Part shown: positions 12,401-24,400 of the stretch, one piece after another | Layout: every line of letters starts with the position of its first letter | How positions within the stretch are numbered: the stretch's first letter is position 1 | From: Carposina sasakii | Lineage: Eukaryota > Arthropoda > Insecta > Lepidoptera > Carposinidae | Assembly (NCBI GenBank): GCA_014607495.2 | Contig: CP053153.1 | Coordinates: 2,108,001 to 2,172,000, forward strand | DNA length: 64,000 nucleotides | Direction of reading: 5' to 3' | Made by a program: the position numbers and the translations under genes | The notes under the pieces: generated by a model | What the model was told of the DNA's origin: nothing | The model's input: the letters and a program-made list of their open reading frames with translations, nothing else | The model's database searches: none

Positions 12401-15400
12401 AGTGGTCGTGAGTTCAAATCTCATTCGGGTGTTTTTTTTTATTTTCTTATTAATATTTTATAATACGTACTAAATGTAAAAGGCGATAAGCTAGCATCTA
12501 TCCCTAATATGGTAAACATAGCTGTGGGAACTTCTTTCTGATCTTGTAGTTCTGGATACCCCACTTCGGCTACGTAATATATGCACGAGTATGTACGTAA
12601 ATTTAAATTTACTAAATTTTCAATAATTTCACGTTAAACACGGAAGTAAATCATGTTTCTTATACTTACATAATTTCCTGAATGCACCTGTATTTAACAA
12701 TTTTTACATCATATTACCAACCTTTAGGATGAAGGTTAACATCCTTGTAAGCCGATAGTGCCGACTCTGTACTTGTATGTCTGTTTATATACCTGTTGTA
12801 CGCCAAAACTGCATGTACTGCATTCCAGTCGTGAAACTATATTTTTACCGGAAAATAAGTTCTTTTTGAACGTAACTATCTAACTACTGGCTTATGGAAG
12901 AGTTGAAATGATCGACGAATTCAAATAACACACACAGAAGTTTTTTATCTACTTCAATAGAAAGTTTTTCAATTCGGTTTATTCTGTAATTACATTATTT
13001 TATTTACAAACTTTTTCTTTTTAAGAAAATGCTTGATGATTTCGTAGCTAACGTCCTCTTATTAGTTTTCTTTTGAAATCAGGGATTAGACCCCCACCAC
13101 GTAGCTTAGATGCACTGAGGCCTTACACACAATCCCTGTCTTTTCCAGAATCCATACGGACTGTGGCCATAACCGCGTGTCACAGCCAGTAAAAAATCAA
13201 TGTTTAAGCCCCACTCTCCAAGGCCAGGCTGCACTTGGCCTCAATGTCCAGCTAATTGGCCAAATGAGTCCAAACGGGTTGCGAACTGGTGCATTTTATA
13301 AGTGCACGAGAAGTGCAGTTTGGCTAGGCCGTCCGCAATGTCAGACTTTCGATTTGAGACGAGGACGCCTCTGTTGTTTTGTGCGTTATGTTACTTAATT
13401 AGCGCGTATGTCATCAATTTTATTTATACACAAACGTAGTATATAATTATAGTATAAACAACTATAACATCGTCTTCAGCCTATTACAGTCCACTGCTGG
13501 ACGTAGGGCTCCCCCGGGGCACGCCACACGGCTCGATCTCCCTTTTTTCCCATCCAGTCAATACCAGCCGCCCTTCTTTCAACTTTAAATATATATAGGA
13601 TCTATACTATACGCCAACGCTCCTGGCACGCGCTGTCATATAACGTTCTATAACTGCGTGTGCCAGGAGGGTTGGCGTATAGTATAATAAATACGCTAAG
13701 TGAAATTATATGAATATAGCCTAATATAGTGAACCTATACACAAAATTTGAGACTCGAAATTACGTGTTATTTACAAGATTGTATGAACAAATCTGAGTT
13801 GTTTAGGAATTCTCTATAATATTTGGAAAAATATCTTCTTTTAATACTTTAAAATAAAGAAAATGGTGTATGTTTAACTAATAATAATAATTATTTAATA
13901 AAGGTTATGAGATACATATTATTACAATAAGAACCTTACGCACGAGAATACAGATTTATTTAAATTTGTATCACAAGTTTAATTATATTCGTGTGAATGT
14001 TCCGGTTTTTGACGTGGGTTCGATTTATTTTTGACTTTAGGGCAATTACATATCTAACCCACTAATGATAATGCGAAATATTATTTTTATATATATTATT
14101 ATTAAAATTATGTCTTCATTTCTTCATGTCTTCAATTAATCATTCTGTAACATTAACTATTGGATTGCAAAGTCTACTGAGGTAATAAAATTACATAAAG
14201 TCATTTTTACATTTACGTTTTCGATATCTACACCCCTTTTTATGTCAGGCCATAAATTATTTTAGATATTTAATTTTATTATTTGAATCATATAATTTTA
14301 AAAAAGCTTATTATTAACAGGTATTTTTGTACTTATTTTATAATATTTCAGTTTTACAATATTTTCACACAATATTACGTGCTACTAAGTAAGTACTACT
14401 CTTCTCTACTAACGGCCAATTTCAATATGAGATATCAAAGAGAATCTCGGACTTTTCTATTCCTAATTTGAAATTTTGTATGAAAACAATTGAAGATTAA
14501 ATCTGAGATATGCAAAAAATCTCTCGAGATCAGTTATAGAAATTGGCTCTAAATCGGAAATAAAATAGTTAAATGGAAACTTAGTTATGATATTTTTTAA
14601 TATTTTAAAGCTTTAACAAAGAATTTATTTGACTTCCTAAGTTTAAAATCATTTACAGCCAATTTCAATAACGGATCTAAAGAGATTTTTTGCAATCCTC
14701 AGATTTAATCTTCAATTATTTTCAATTTAGATTCATATTTGTATTCTTTTGATTTATCTATCTTAATAGCTATTAAACATAATGACAAAGTTAGTGCTTT
14801 TATCGTCTGTCGCCACCCTTATTATATTATAAACGTTAGAATGTTCCAGTTTATTAACTTTTGGCGAAGATTGTTTTTTTTTTTTGCATTTGACGTCAAC
14901 AGATTTTAATTAAGTTAAAATGAAAAATTGGCAACCTATTTTAAAAATAATTTGCATACTGTTTATGCCGAAAATAGAAATCGTGTAGATTACTATAATA
15001 AAAAACAAATAACCAGTTATTTTTTTTTTTTTTGTAAAGAAAGCGGAATTTGCTCGCATGGTGTAGCAATATCACCAAATGAGGAACAAAGTTTGAAATT
15101 GGGAAACTTCCAGAACAAAAGACATCAACGTGTATTCATTTTCTATGTATATATATATTTTTTTCGTTAATTTAATTAATCAAAAATAATATTTGTTTGT
15201 TTTTATGAAAACAATTATGAAGTGGATTTTAAATAAACAGAGATTTTTAAAATGTTAGTATAACAATATTGAATCATACATTTTTCTGAACTGCAACCAA
15301 GTTATGGATCATATCAGCAAGTACTGTTGTTATTTGCGAATAACACTGCCTTTACATAATATCTATTATTTAAATCACGGGTTTTAAGTTCAAAGTACGA

Positions 15401-18400
15401 ATACAGGGCAGGTAAACTAATCGATTATTCTCGAAACACAGGTACATATTTTATCGCATCAAGATAACACGCGGTAATGACCAGACAAACATTCATAATT
15501 TGATCTTATTAGACGTCTACTACAACTTTTTTATATCATTCAGTAAATACAAAATAGAGTTGTGATAAATGTAGCTAAGCGTGACGTAGTAACGTAAAAT
15601 TAAAGACTGTCAGAACAATCTTGTTATCGATCCACGCGTAGTACTACATTAACAAAGACCTTTAATTGGATTCTTCAATCTACGCTATACAATGCAATTA
15701 CAAATCTAATCAAGTTGTACGTAAAATTGTATAATTGACAGGGGTAACATATACGGGGTATTTTTTCGTGGCCACCCTTAAAATTATTATATTATAATAT
15801 ATATATCAAATAAAGTAAGTTTATGCCAAAAAAGGCTGGGAATTTTTTTTACGTTTTTGCGGTGCGAATCAATATATACTTACCGCTTGAGTATTAAGGT
15901 ATATTTTTGCACGAATCGGTCACGAGTGTGACAGAATAAAAATAAATATCTGTCTCGTGCTAAAATGTGTCTAATTACGTCACCGTAAAGTAATTATTGC
16001 TTTGTTCTGAGCGTCTACAACAGTTCCGTTTCGGCTTCGTTCCAACTCGAGACTTTTCGAGAATTGGCCCCCCTGGACAGGAGACATTTGCACCTAGAAA
16101 TGACAATAATATTAGAACCTCCTCCACTGTACTCATTGGTACCGACCCGCATATTATGTAGCACGCATAAATAAGACGCTCACTCCGACCGTCAAGCATA
16201 TTTTTTATGACATTTTGGGCAGTACAAAAATAGATTATGGATATTTGAACTTTGGTCAGCATAGAAATCAATTTTATTGACGTCTTATAAAGAAAACAGC
16301 TTATTCCAGTTTAAATACGAGTAGTAGTATTTTTTGCATTTATTGATATGGACAGGTGTTAAAACCTCGTGGGTTATAAAATAATTTGCCTAAGTAATCT
16401 ACTAGCAAGTCATGCTCTGGGTTTTTACGATATTTTTCCTAGGTTATTCAAACGGGGAACTTCTAGAATGAAAGAAGTCCACATGTCCAACTGTCTATAC
16501 AAGATGTAACTAAAACCTATTAAACGAAATTCTCTGAAAATAGCCTACTATATAGAACTTATCTACAACCTGTCCTGTATGGTGGGCTACTTTAATAATA
16601 TTATGCTCTAACCCGATTGTTTGTACCCTTTTGAAATATGTCTACTTTTTAACCTGGGAAAATAAATATTAGGGTTCGATTCCCACTCGGACGAAGAATT
16701 TTTTCCATTTCTTTATATAATAATTTTATAATATAGAATATCTTGACTAAGATGAATTTATAAAAACACTTCTCCATTAATATAATCCGTTAGGATATGG
16801 TTGATCGTTTCATCTTTAAAACATTGTGCTGAGGGATTCAGCTTTGTTTACCGAGATTTGGCTAGTGTACAGCTATCGGGATGAAAAAATGACGTTGCCA
16901 ATATGTAATTTAGAAAAGAGATGGTAAAATTCGTCATCCGAGTAATTGACCCGGTAGCTCAGTGGTTAGAGCAACTAGCACGGTATGCAGTGGTCGTGGG
17001 TTCGATTCCCACTCGGGTGAGGAATTTTTTCCATTTCTTTATTAATAATTTTAAAATAACTTATGTATTGTATTGTAAATAAAAGATTTTTAGTTTTATG
17101 AACTTTCTTAATTATTTATTATACTTTTACCAATTTACTTGTGAATCTCTATACAGAATATATCTGGCCTCTCGCAAGTGACATTGACATTTTTTCCTTG
17201 TCACCAACCTGTCAGATGTCACAATAATATCTAACCACAGACTATCCAAAGCTCACTCTGCTACATCTTTCCCTTTTCCACAAACGAAATCAGCACCCCA
17301 AAAACACTACATTAATAGTTTATGACATTAACAAAATATACTTTTTCTCTCTCTTTTTACAAACAAAAACTTAACTACTTAGCCATAATACTTCAATTAA
17401 AATACAGCTAATTACAATTATACATAAAATATGTAGACTTATAGTATCATATTATGTACGGACTTCTGCTGTATGGAGAATATTACATTTGTCTGCCCAC
17501 TTCAACTCCACACTCAGCCTACTGTCAGTTCAACAAATCATTGAGATCTAATATGGTACGATGTTCTGGTATAAATACAACCTGATTGATCTTGAACATC
17601 ATAAGATCTATGGTTATTATTTGTTACAATCTTTCCTAAAACCCATTTATTACTATTTGGTTCTTTTTTAAACCACACATTTTGTCCTATTACAAAATTT
17701 TTCTTATTTCTAACAGTCTTATTATAATTTCTTATATTTCTATTTCTAATTTTTTCAAATGATATTCCAGCCTTGTAATTTATTTTAGGTTCTAAATAAT
17801 TGTGTGTTACTGGTAATTTTGTTTTCAGATTTCTATTCATCATTAATTGTGCCGGTGAGAAGTGTGTTCCTGATACGGGACATGACCTGTATTGTAAAAG
17901 AGCTACTCTGTAGTCAGTCCTATCCTCATTACATTTGATCATTATCTTTTTTGCAATTTGAACACCCCTTTCAGCCATGCCATTTGACTGTGGGTATCTG
18001 GGACTTGAAAATGTGAACTTAAAACCCCATTCTCTTGCAAATTTATGGCATTCTCTTGAATCAAAAGGTACATGATCAGCTATTATTTCTGCAGGTATAC
18101 CAAACTGTGAAAATATTTCAATCATACAATTAATTATACTATTAGCCGATTTACTAGGTGTCAATTTTATATCTAACCATTTAGTTGTATAATCATAAAT
18201 GACAAGATAACATTTTCTTCTGTATTCCATAATATCTACTCCTACTTTAGTAAATGGCAAGACTGGAACCTCATGTGATAACAATGGTTCTTTTATGTTG
18301 TTATTCTGATAGGTCTGACACACAAAACATTCTCTTACAAATTTCTCAATATGTTCATCACTTTTCGGCCAGTAGTAAATATTTCTCATAAGTTGCTTCA

Positions 18401-21400
18401 TTTTAGTAATTCCAAGATGGCCTTCATGCAGTTTATTTAAAGTGGCCATTCTTAATGATTTTGGTATTACAATTTTATCTTTAACAAAAACTATATTCTC
18501 ATCAACTGATAAATCTACTCTAAACTTAAAATAATATTTTACACAATCTGGGACATCACTTATTTTATCCGGCCAACCGTTTCTATTATAATCTATTATT
18601 TGTAATAATTCCTCATCTTTCAATGTTTCTGATATCAACTCTTGTTTTTGTTCCTCTGTACATTGTAAATACGAAGAGAGTCCGATGCAATGAATAATTT
18701 CATACATGTATGTGTCATCTATTTCAGTTTTATTTAAGAATGAACGAGATAGCAAATCAGCAACATGCATTAGTTTACCTTTTATATACTTGTATTCAAT
18801 GTCATACTTTAATAACTTTAGTTTTAGTCTTTGTAAACGAGTTGAAGGTATTTCGTGAATGCTCTTTCTTAAAAGTGACTCTAATGGCTTGTGATCATTC
18901 AAAATGGTACATTTCCGACCATAGATATAATAATGGAATTTTTTGGTTGCCCATACCACACTTAACAATTCTTTTTCAATTTGTGCGAAATTTTTCTCAG
19001 CCGAGGTTAAACTTCTAGAAGCATAGCTTACTGGTTTGCCATCTTGCATTAAACAACATCCTAGACCATCCTTAGATGCATCACATTGAATAGTTACTGG
19101 TAAATTGCTATTAAAATTTTGTAACACTGGAGCCTGACTTACACAATTTTTTATATTAACAAATGCATTTTCATGTACTGTTGTCCACAGCCATTCTACC
19201 TCTTTTTTGAGTAGTGTTTGCAATGGAGCTGCCAACTTTGCTAAACCTGGCACAAACCTTCTCAAATAATTTATCATGCCTAATGCTATTTGTAAATCTT
19301 TTTTATTATTTGGACTTTTTAATTCCACAATAGCCTCTATTCTTTCTGGATCAATTTTAATACCTGTCTTTGAAAAAACATGTCCAAAATACTTTACCTC
19401 TTTTAACTTGTACTGAAATTTCCTTTTATTAAATCTAACATTACATTTTTTAGCCCGCTGAAATACCTGCTCTAATATTTTATCATGATCATCTTCATTA
19501 TCTGCACAAATCAATAAATCATCGCAATAAATTACTACTCCTGGTATATCCCCAAAAGTAGCTTCACTATTTTTTTGAAAAATTTCTGGTGCAATAGAAA
19601 GGCCAAAAGGTAATCTTAAAAATTTATAACACCCAAAAGGTGTACTGAATGCGCATAGATCTGTTGAATTGTCTGTCAGTTTAATATTATAAAATCCCTC
19701 TGATAAATCCAATACTGAAAATATAGTTTTATTACATAGTTTAGTTATAATTTCCTCTAAAGTGGGTATTAAATGATAATTTCTTAACAAGACCTTATTT
19801 AATTCTTGTGGGTCAAGACAAATTCTTAGATTTTTATCTACTTTTTCAATAATAACCATATTACTTACAAAGCTATTAGGATGTTCAACTTTCTCAATAA
19901 TTTGTTGTTCTTCCAGACTCTTCAATTTTATAGCAAGTCGCTCCATCAGTGCATGAGGTACTCTGCGTGGAGGTCTTACCACTGGCTGAGCTCCCAGCTG
20001 AGTGCGAAGTTCAAGTGGTTTTTCAAACTGTCCTACACCCTGAAAAAGTTCATAATATTTATTTATAACCTGCTCCTTTTTGTTACTATTAATGGTATTG
20101 ATTGTTTTTAATACTTTTAACTCTCTTAGTGTTTCTAAACCAAGAATTGGTTTTACATGTTGTTTTGTTACAATAAACTCTGTATCACACATTATGTCCT
20201 CCTTGATAATTTTTAAGTTTGTTTTACCTAATGGAAATAAGTGTGTTCCCCCAAATACTTCCAACACTACTTTTGTTTCAGACAATTTAGGATGCTTTTC
20301 ATTGACAATTTTTTTAATTGTCTTAAAGATATTACATTGACTTGTGCCCCAGTGTCACATTTGAAATCAACTTGTTTATTATCTACTTTTAAAGGTAGAA
20401 TCCATTCATTCTTTTTAATGCTCCCGTACCCTATGTTGTCCAATATCCTAACATGGGATTTGTAATTAACTAGTCACAAATCCTGTGTCAGAAACCTACA
20501 ACCAACTTTGAAGTGGTTTGGTTTCTTACAGTGCGAACAGATTTTCCCAAAGGCCGGACAATTTCTCCGTCCATGATTAGTACCACATTTCAAACAATTA
20601 TAAAAATATTTATTAAAGTTAGAAGTGTTATTGTTATTAGGATACTTATCTAAACGATGCGAGCGTTCCTGATGGACTTGATGCTGTCTAATTATGTCTA
20701 CACTAGCGTGCTGTAGTATCCTTGCCTGCTCCTTGGACATCTCCGATGCTCTACACATATTTACAGTCATTTCTAGTGTGAGATCACTTATTGTTAATAG
20801 TTTTTGTTGCAGTTTATTATCTGATACCCCCATCACTATTCTATCTCGTAGCATACGATCTTCCTGTTCTTTATAATTGCAATTTTTAATCAGTTTTCTT
20901 AAATCGGAATAATATAGGTCAAAGCTTTCTCCTTCATCTTGATTTCTCCGGTTGAAGTTGTAAGCATTTATGACTGTATTTTGTTTGGGTGCAAAATAAT
21001 CATCAAATGCCTTAATTACATCATCATACTTATCCTTATCCGTTCCTTCACCTTTTTTTAAAATGTTAAAGTACAACTCCTGAGCTTCATGTCCAATGCT
21101 GTTAAGTAATATTGCGGCTTTTCTTGTGTCCGTCACTTTGTCAAATCCAGCTGCAGTAAGAAAAATTTGTATCTGTTGTTTGAATTTTAGCCATTCAGGC
21201 AATAAATCTGTAGTGAGATCCATTCTTAGAGGCGGTGGCATGCGATATTCAATGTTACTCGCCATGATTTCTTTTTTGTCTTCGTCAACTAAATCCACCG
21301 ACATCCGCTATTATTTCGAAGGTTACTTTTACTAATTGTGTTCTTCCGTCGACTGCGCCATGTATTGTATTGTAAATAAAAGATTTTTAGTTTTATGAAC

Positions 21401-24400
21401 TTTCTTAATTATTTATTATACTTTTACCAATTTACTTGTGAATCTCTATACAGAATATATCTGGCCTCTCGCAAGTGACATTGACATTTTTTCCTTGTCA
21501 CCAACCTGTCAGATGTCACAATAATATCTAACCACAGACTATCCAAAGCTCACTCTGCTACAACTTATAATAAGCAAAATTATTACTTTTTAAATATCTA
21601 GATTTCAGGAAGAAAAGACTTCAACGTCTTTGTAGGTTAATTTTTTTTTTCAAATTTATTAGCCCAAGATTAATAATTTTTACTACCACATACGGGTTTT
21701 AGTATTACATTATTGTTTTAATGGGCGTGACTGTGTATACATACAAACATACAGTCAGTTGGGCAGAAGTGTGCAAATTACATACCCACTTTTTATCAGT
21801 TAGCTTACCTCCGCTTTTCGGGCACAAATATCTTTATATCTATATAATCCAACGACCGGTTTTATACACGTCTTGTATTATAAATTAAATTGTATTAGCC
21901 GTTACAATTCGGAAGTTCAAACATTCACTATGGGTGCGCCCACCACCGGGCCCTACACCCTCCACTGACTCTCGGATCTGATAACTCATAACATAGTTAC
22001 ATTTCGGAATAGAGCAATGTATTGTCTTACATGCTAGGTGCTCGGGTCTGGTTTCTCGTGGCGATTGTAGTTAGTGCAAGTGCCTGTTTTCGCAGTTATG
22101 AGTTATCAGATCCGAGGGTCAGTGGAGGGTGTAGGGCCCGGTGGTGGGCGCACCCATAGTGAACATCTTGTATTGTACACTTTTCGATGTAGTTTACCAT
22201 TTTGCTAGCCTTCTTAGCTGCAAGTCTACATAAACAAAGGCATTCCGTATTATTATGAGTAAATGTTAATTATAAAGTTTTATGATTCAACTCGTTTGTG
22301 TTCAGCATTGTAAATGCTTTATTAAGATTATTTTTATAGGACATGTTTTGATCGTCATTTATAAGTTGTTTGTGATAGGTCTTGTTTTTAAACTAAATAC
22401 ATACAGGATGATTTTTGGTCGTCAACGTTCCCAAAACTACGGAATTTCCTCATCATCACGATATTTTTTCCCCATGGAAGCATACCTGGGAAGTGTCTGG
22501 TTTCCAAGATATTAGGGTCCAAAGTTGAGTAAATAGAATGCGTTTCTCTGCATAAATGCACATAGACGCGCGTAGCAAGATTTCTTCACGAGAAATAATA
22601 ATTATCTGTCTATGAAAAAACTATCATAAACACTGGACACTATAAATTTCGCCCAATCAAGTAATTTTTTTTTTAATCTACATCAATTCCCAGCATTTTT
22701 TGGCATAAACTTACTTTATTTGATGTATAGAGTACGTACCCTTCGTTAAGGGTGGCCACGAAAAAACATCCTGTATATACCAACATTTTTTAATTAATTC
22801 TTCATTTCATTCTATTTTTCAAAAATAATACGTATGTATCTTGTATGCTGAGTTTTTCGTTTATTTTTAATAATAAAAATACGTTCACTATGGGTGCGCC
22901 CACCACCGGGCCCTACACCCTCCACTGACCCTCGGATCTGATAACTCATAACTGCGAAAACAGGCACTTGCACTAACTACAATCGCCACGAGAAACCAGA
23001 CCCGAGCACCTAATGTTTGAACTTCCGAATTGTAACGCCTAATACAAAAAAACTCTTTAAAAAAAAACATTGTGCTGAGGGATTCAGCTTTGTTTGCCGA
23101 GATTTGGCTAGTGTATAGCTATCGGGATGAAAAATAACGTTGCCAATATGTAATTTAGAAAAGAGATGGTAAAATTCGTCATCCGAGTAATTGACCCGGT
23201 GGCTCAGTGGTTAGAGCACTGACACGCGGAATGCAGAGGTCGTGGGTTCGATTCCCACCCGGGTAAGGAATTTTTTCCATTTCTTTATTAATAATTTTAC
23301 AATTTCATTTATAAAAATATGTAGTTTGGTCTGAGGATTCTGACGTTTTACACCTCGAAGTAAAGTTATTCATGCTCTCCTCTTGTGTTTAATAATACAT
23401 ATATTATTAGGGTTTATGTTTATTAAGTATGTTTAAGTAGATTGAACATAATTCAAAGCTTTAAGTCTTACGATAGAGAATGTTAGGTTATTTTAATTTT
23501 TTATACATACACACATAAATAAATACACATATATATTAAATCTTTTAAGTATTACATACATACATATAATCACGCCTTTACGAGTATCCCTTAGGGGTAG
23601 GCAGAACACCAAGGGCTTATTAATTATTCGTTCAAAATAATGACGAAATCGGGAAATTCAACATTTCTTTATAAGTAACGTGGTTTTAATTAGTATCCTT
23701 TTTACTAACTACAAAGTATATTATTTTAACTTTTAACTATGTCAATATGTATATTATAATATCAACATTGATTTTACAAACATTGACTTCGCTGTAACCT
23801 AATAAAACTTATGAAATTTTGTTAAAAAAAAAAACACACATAAATAAAACATATATATATATATATAATCACGCCTTTATCCCTTACGGGGTAGGCAGAG
23901 CACCAAGGGCCTATAGAACCACACGGTGCCACTTCTGACCAATTTTGAGGGTATAGTTATAAAAACACACATACCTACATTTACATGACGTCTATATGTG
24001 TTTAGACAGAAATGTGCAAATCACACACCCACCTTCTTATCTATCAGCCTATTTTAAGTTCCACGTGGCAAGAAATAAGCCTCCCGCTGATTTTTGGACC
24101 TGTTTAAATGGATATAACTCAAAACCCAGCAAAATAAAAGTACTGTACAACACTATCTATCTTAGATCTGGAAAAAATATGGCAAATTTGTGATGCTATC
24201 ACTGTCTTCATATAAGCTTTAGAGAGAGACAACATAAAACTCATTTTGAAGTAGACTCTAACTTAAAGCCTTTAGTAAAACCAGATTAACCGCAGTGGAA
24301 AAGTTTCAGAGAACCCAGAGGTATTTTGGGCTCGTTATAAATAACATTGGACTGTTTTTTTTATTGCAACTCTTTTCTTTGGTGTTCGATTTTGCCCACC

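Larger units (their letters stand above)
17064..21562 (-). mobile_element. Structurally complete Ty3/gypsy-type LTR retrotransposon (Mag-like), minus strand
   Basis: A 4.5-kb element inserted in intron 1 of elongase gene 1, antisense to the gene. It has 202-bp LTRs that look identical base for base, TG...CA termini (read TGTAGC...ATACA on the minus strand), and a 5-bp target duplication ACTTA (17059-17063 and 21563-21567). A primer-binding site follows the 5' LTR and a purine tract precedes the 3' LTR. The internal order on the minus strand is gag, protease, RT, RNase H, integrase. There is no envelope gene. Identical LTRs imply a recent insertion, possibly polymorphic in the population. The Mag-like placement is inferred from the RT style ([23 protein letters not shown]) and the lack of a visible chromodomain. 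Confidence 0.95.

Noticed and set aside
15975..16271. 98-codon minus-strand ORF
   Set aside because: It lies largely inside a MITE fragment that recurs at 47683 and 58658 without the ORF being kept.
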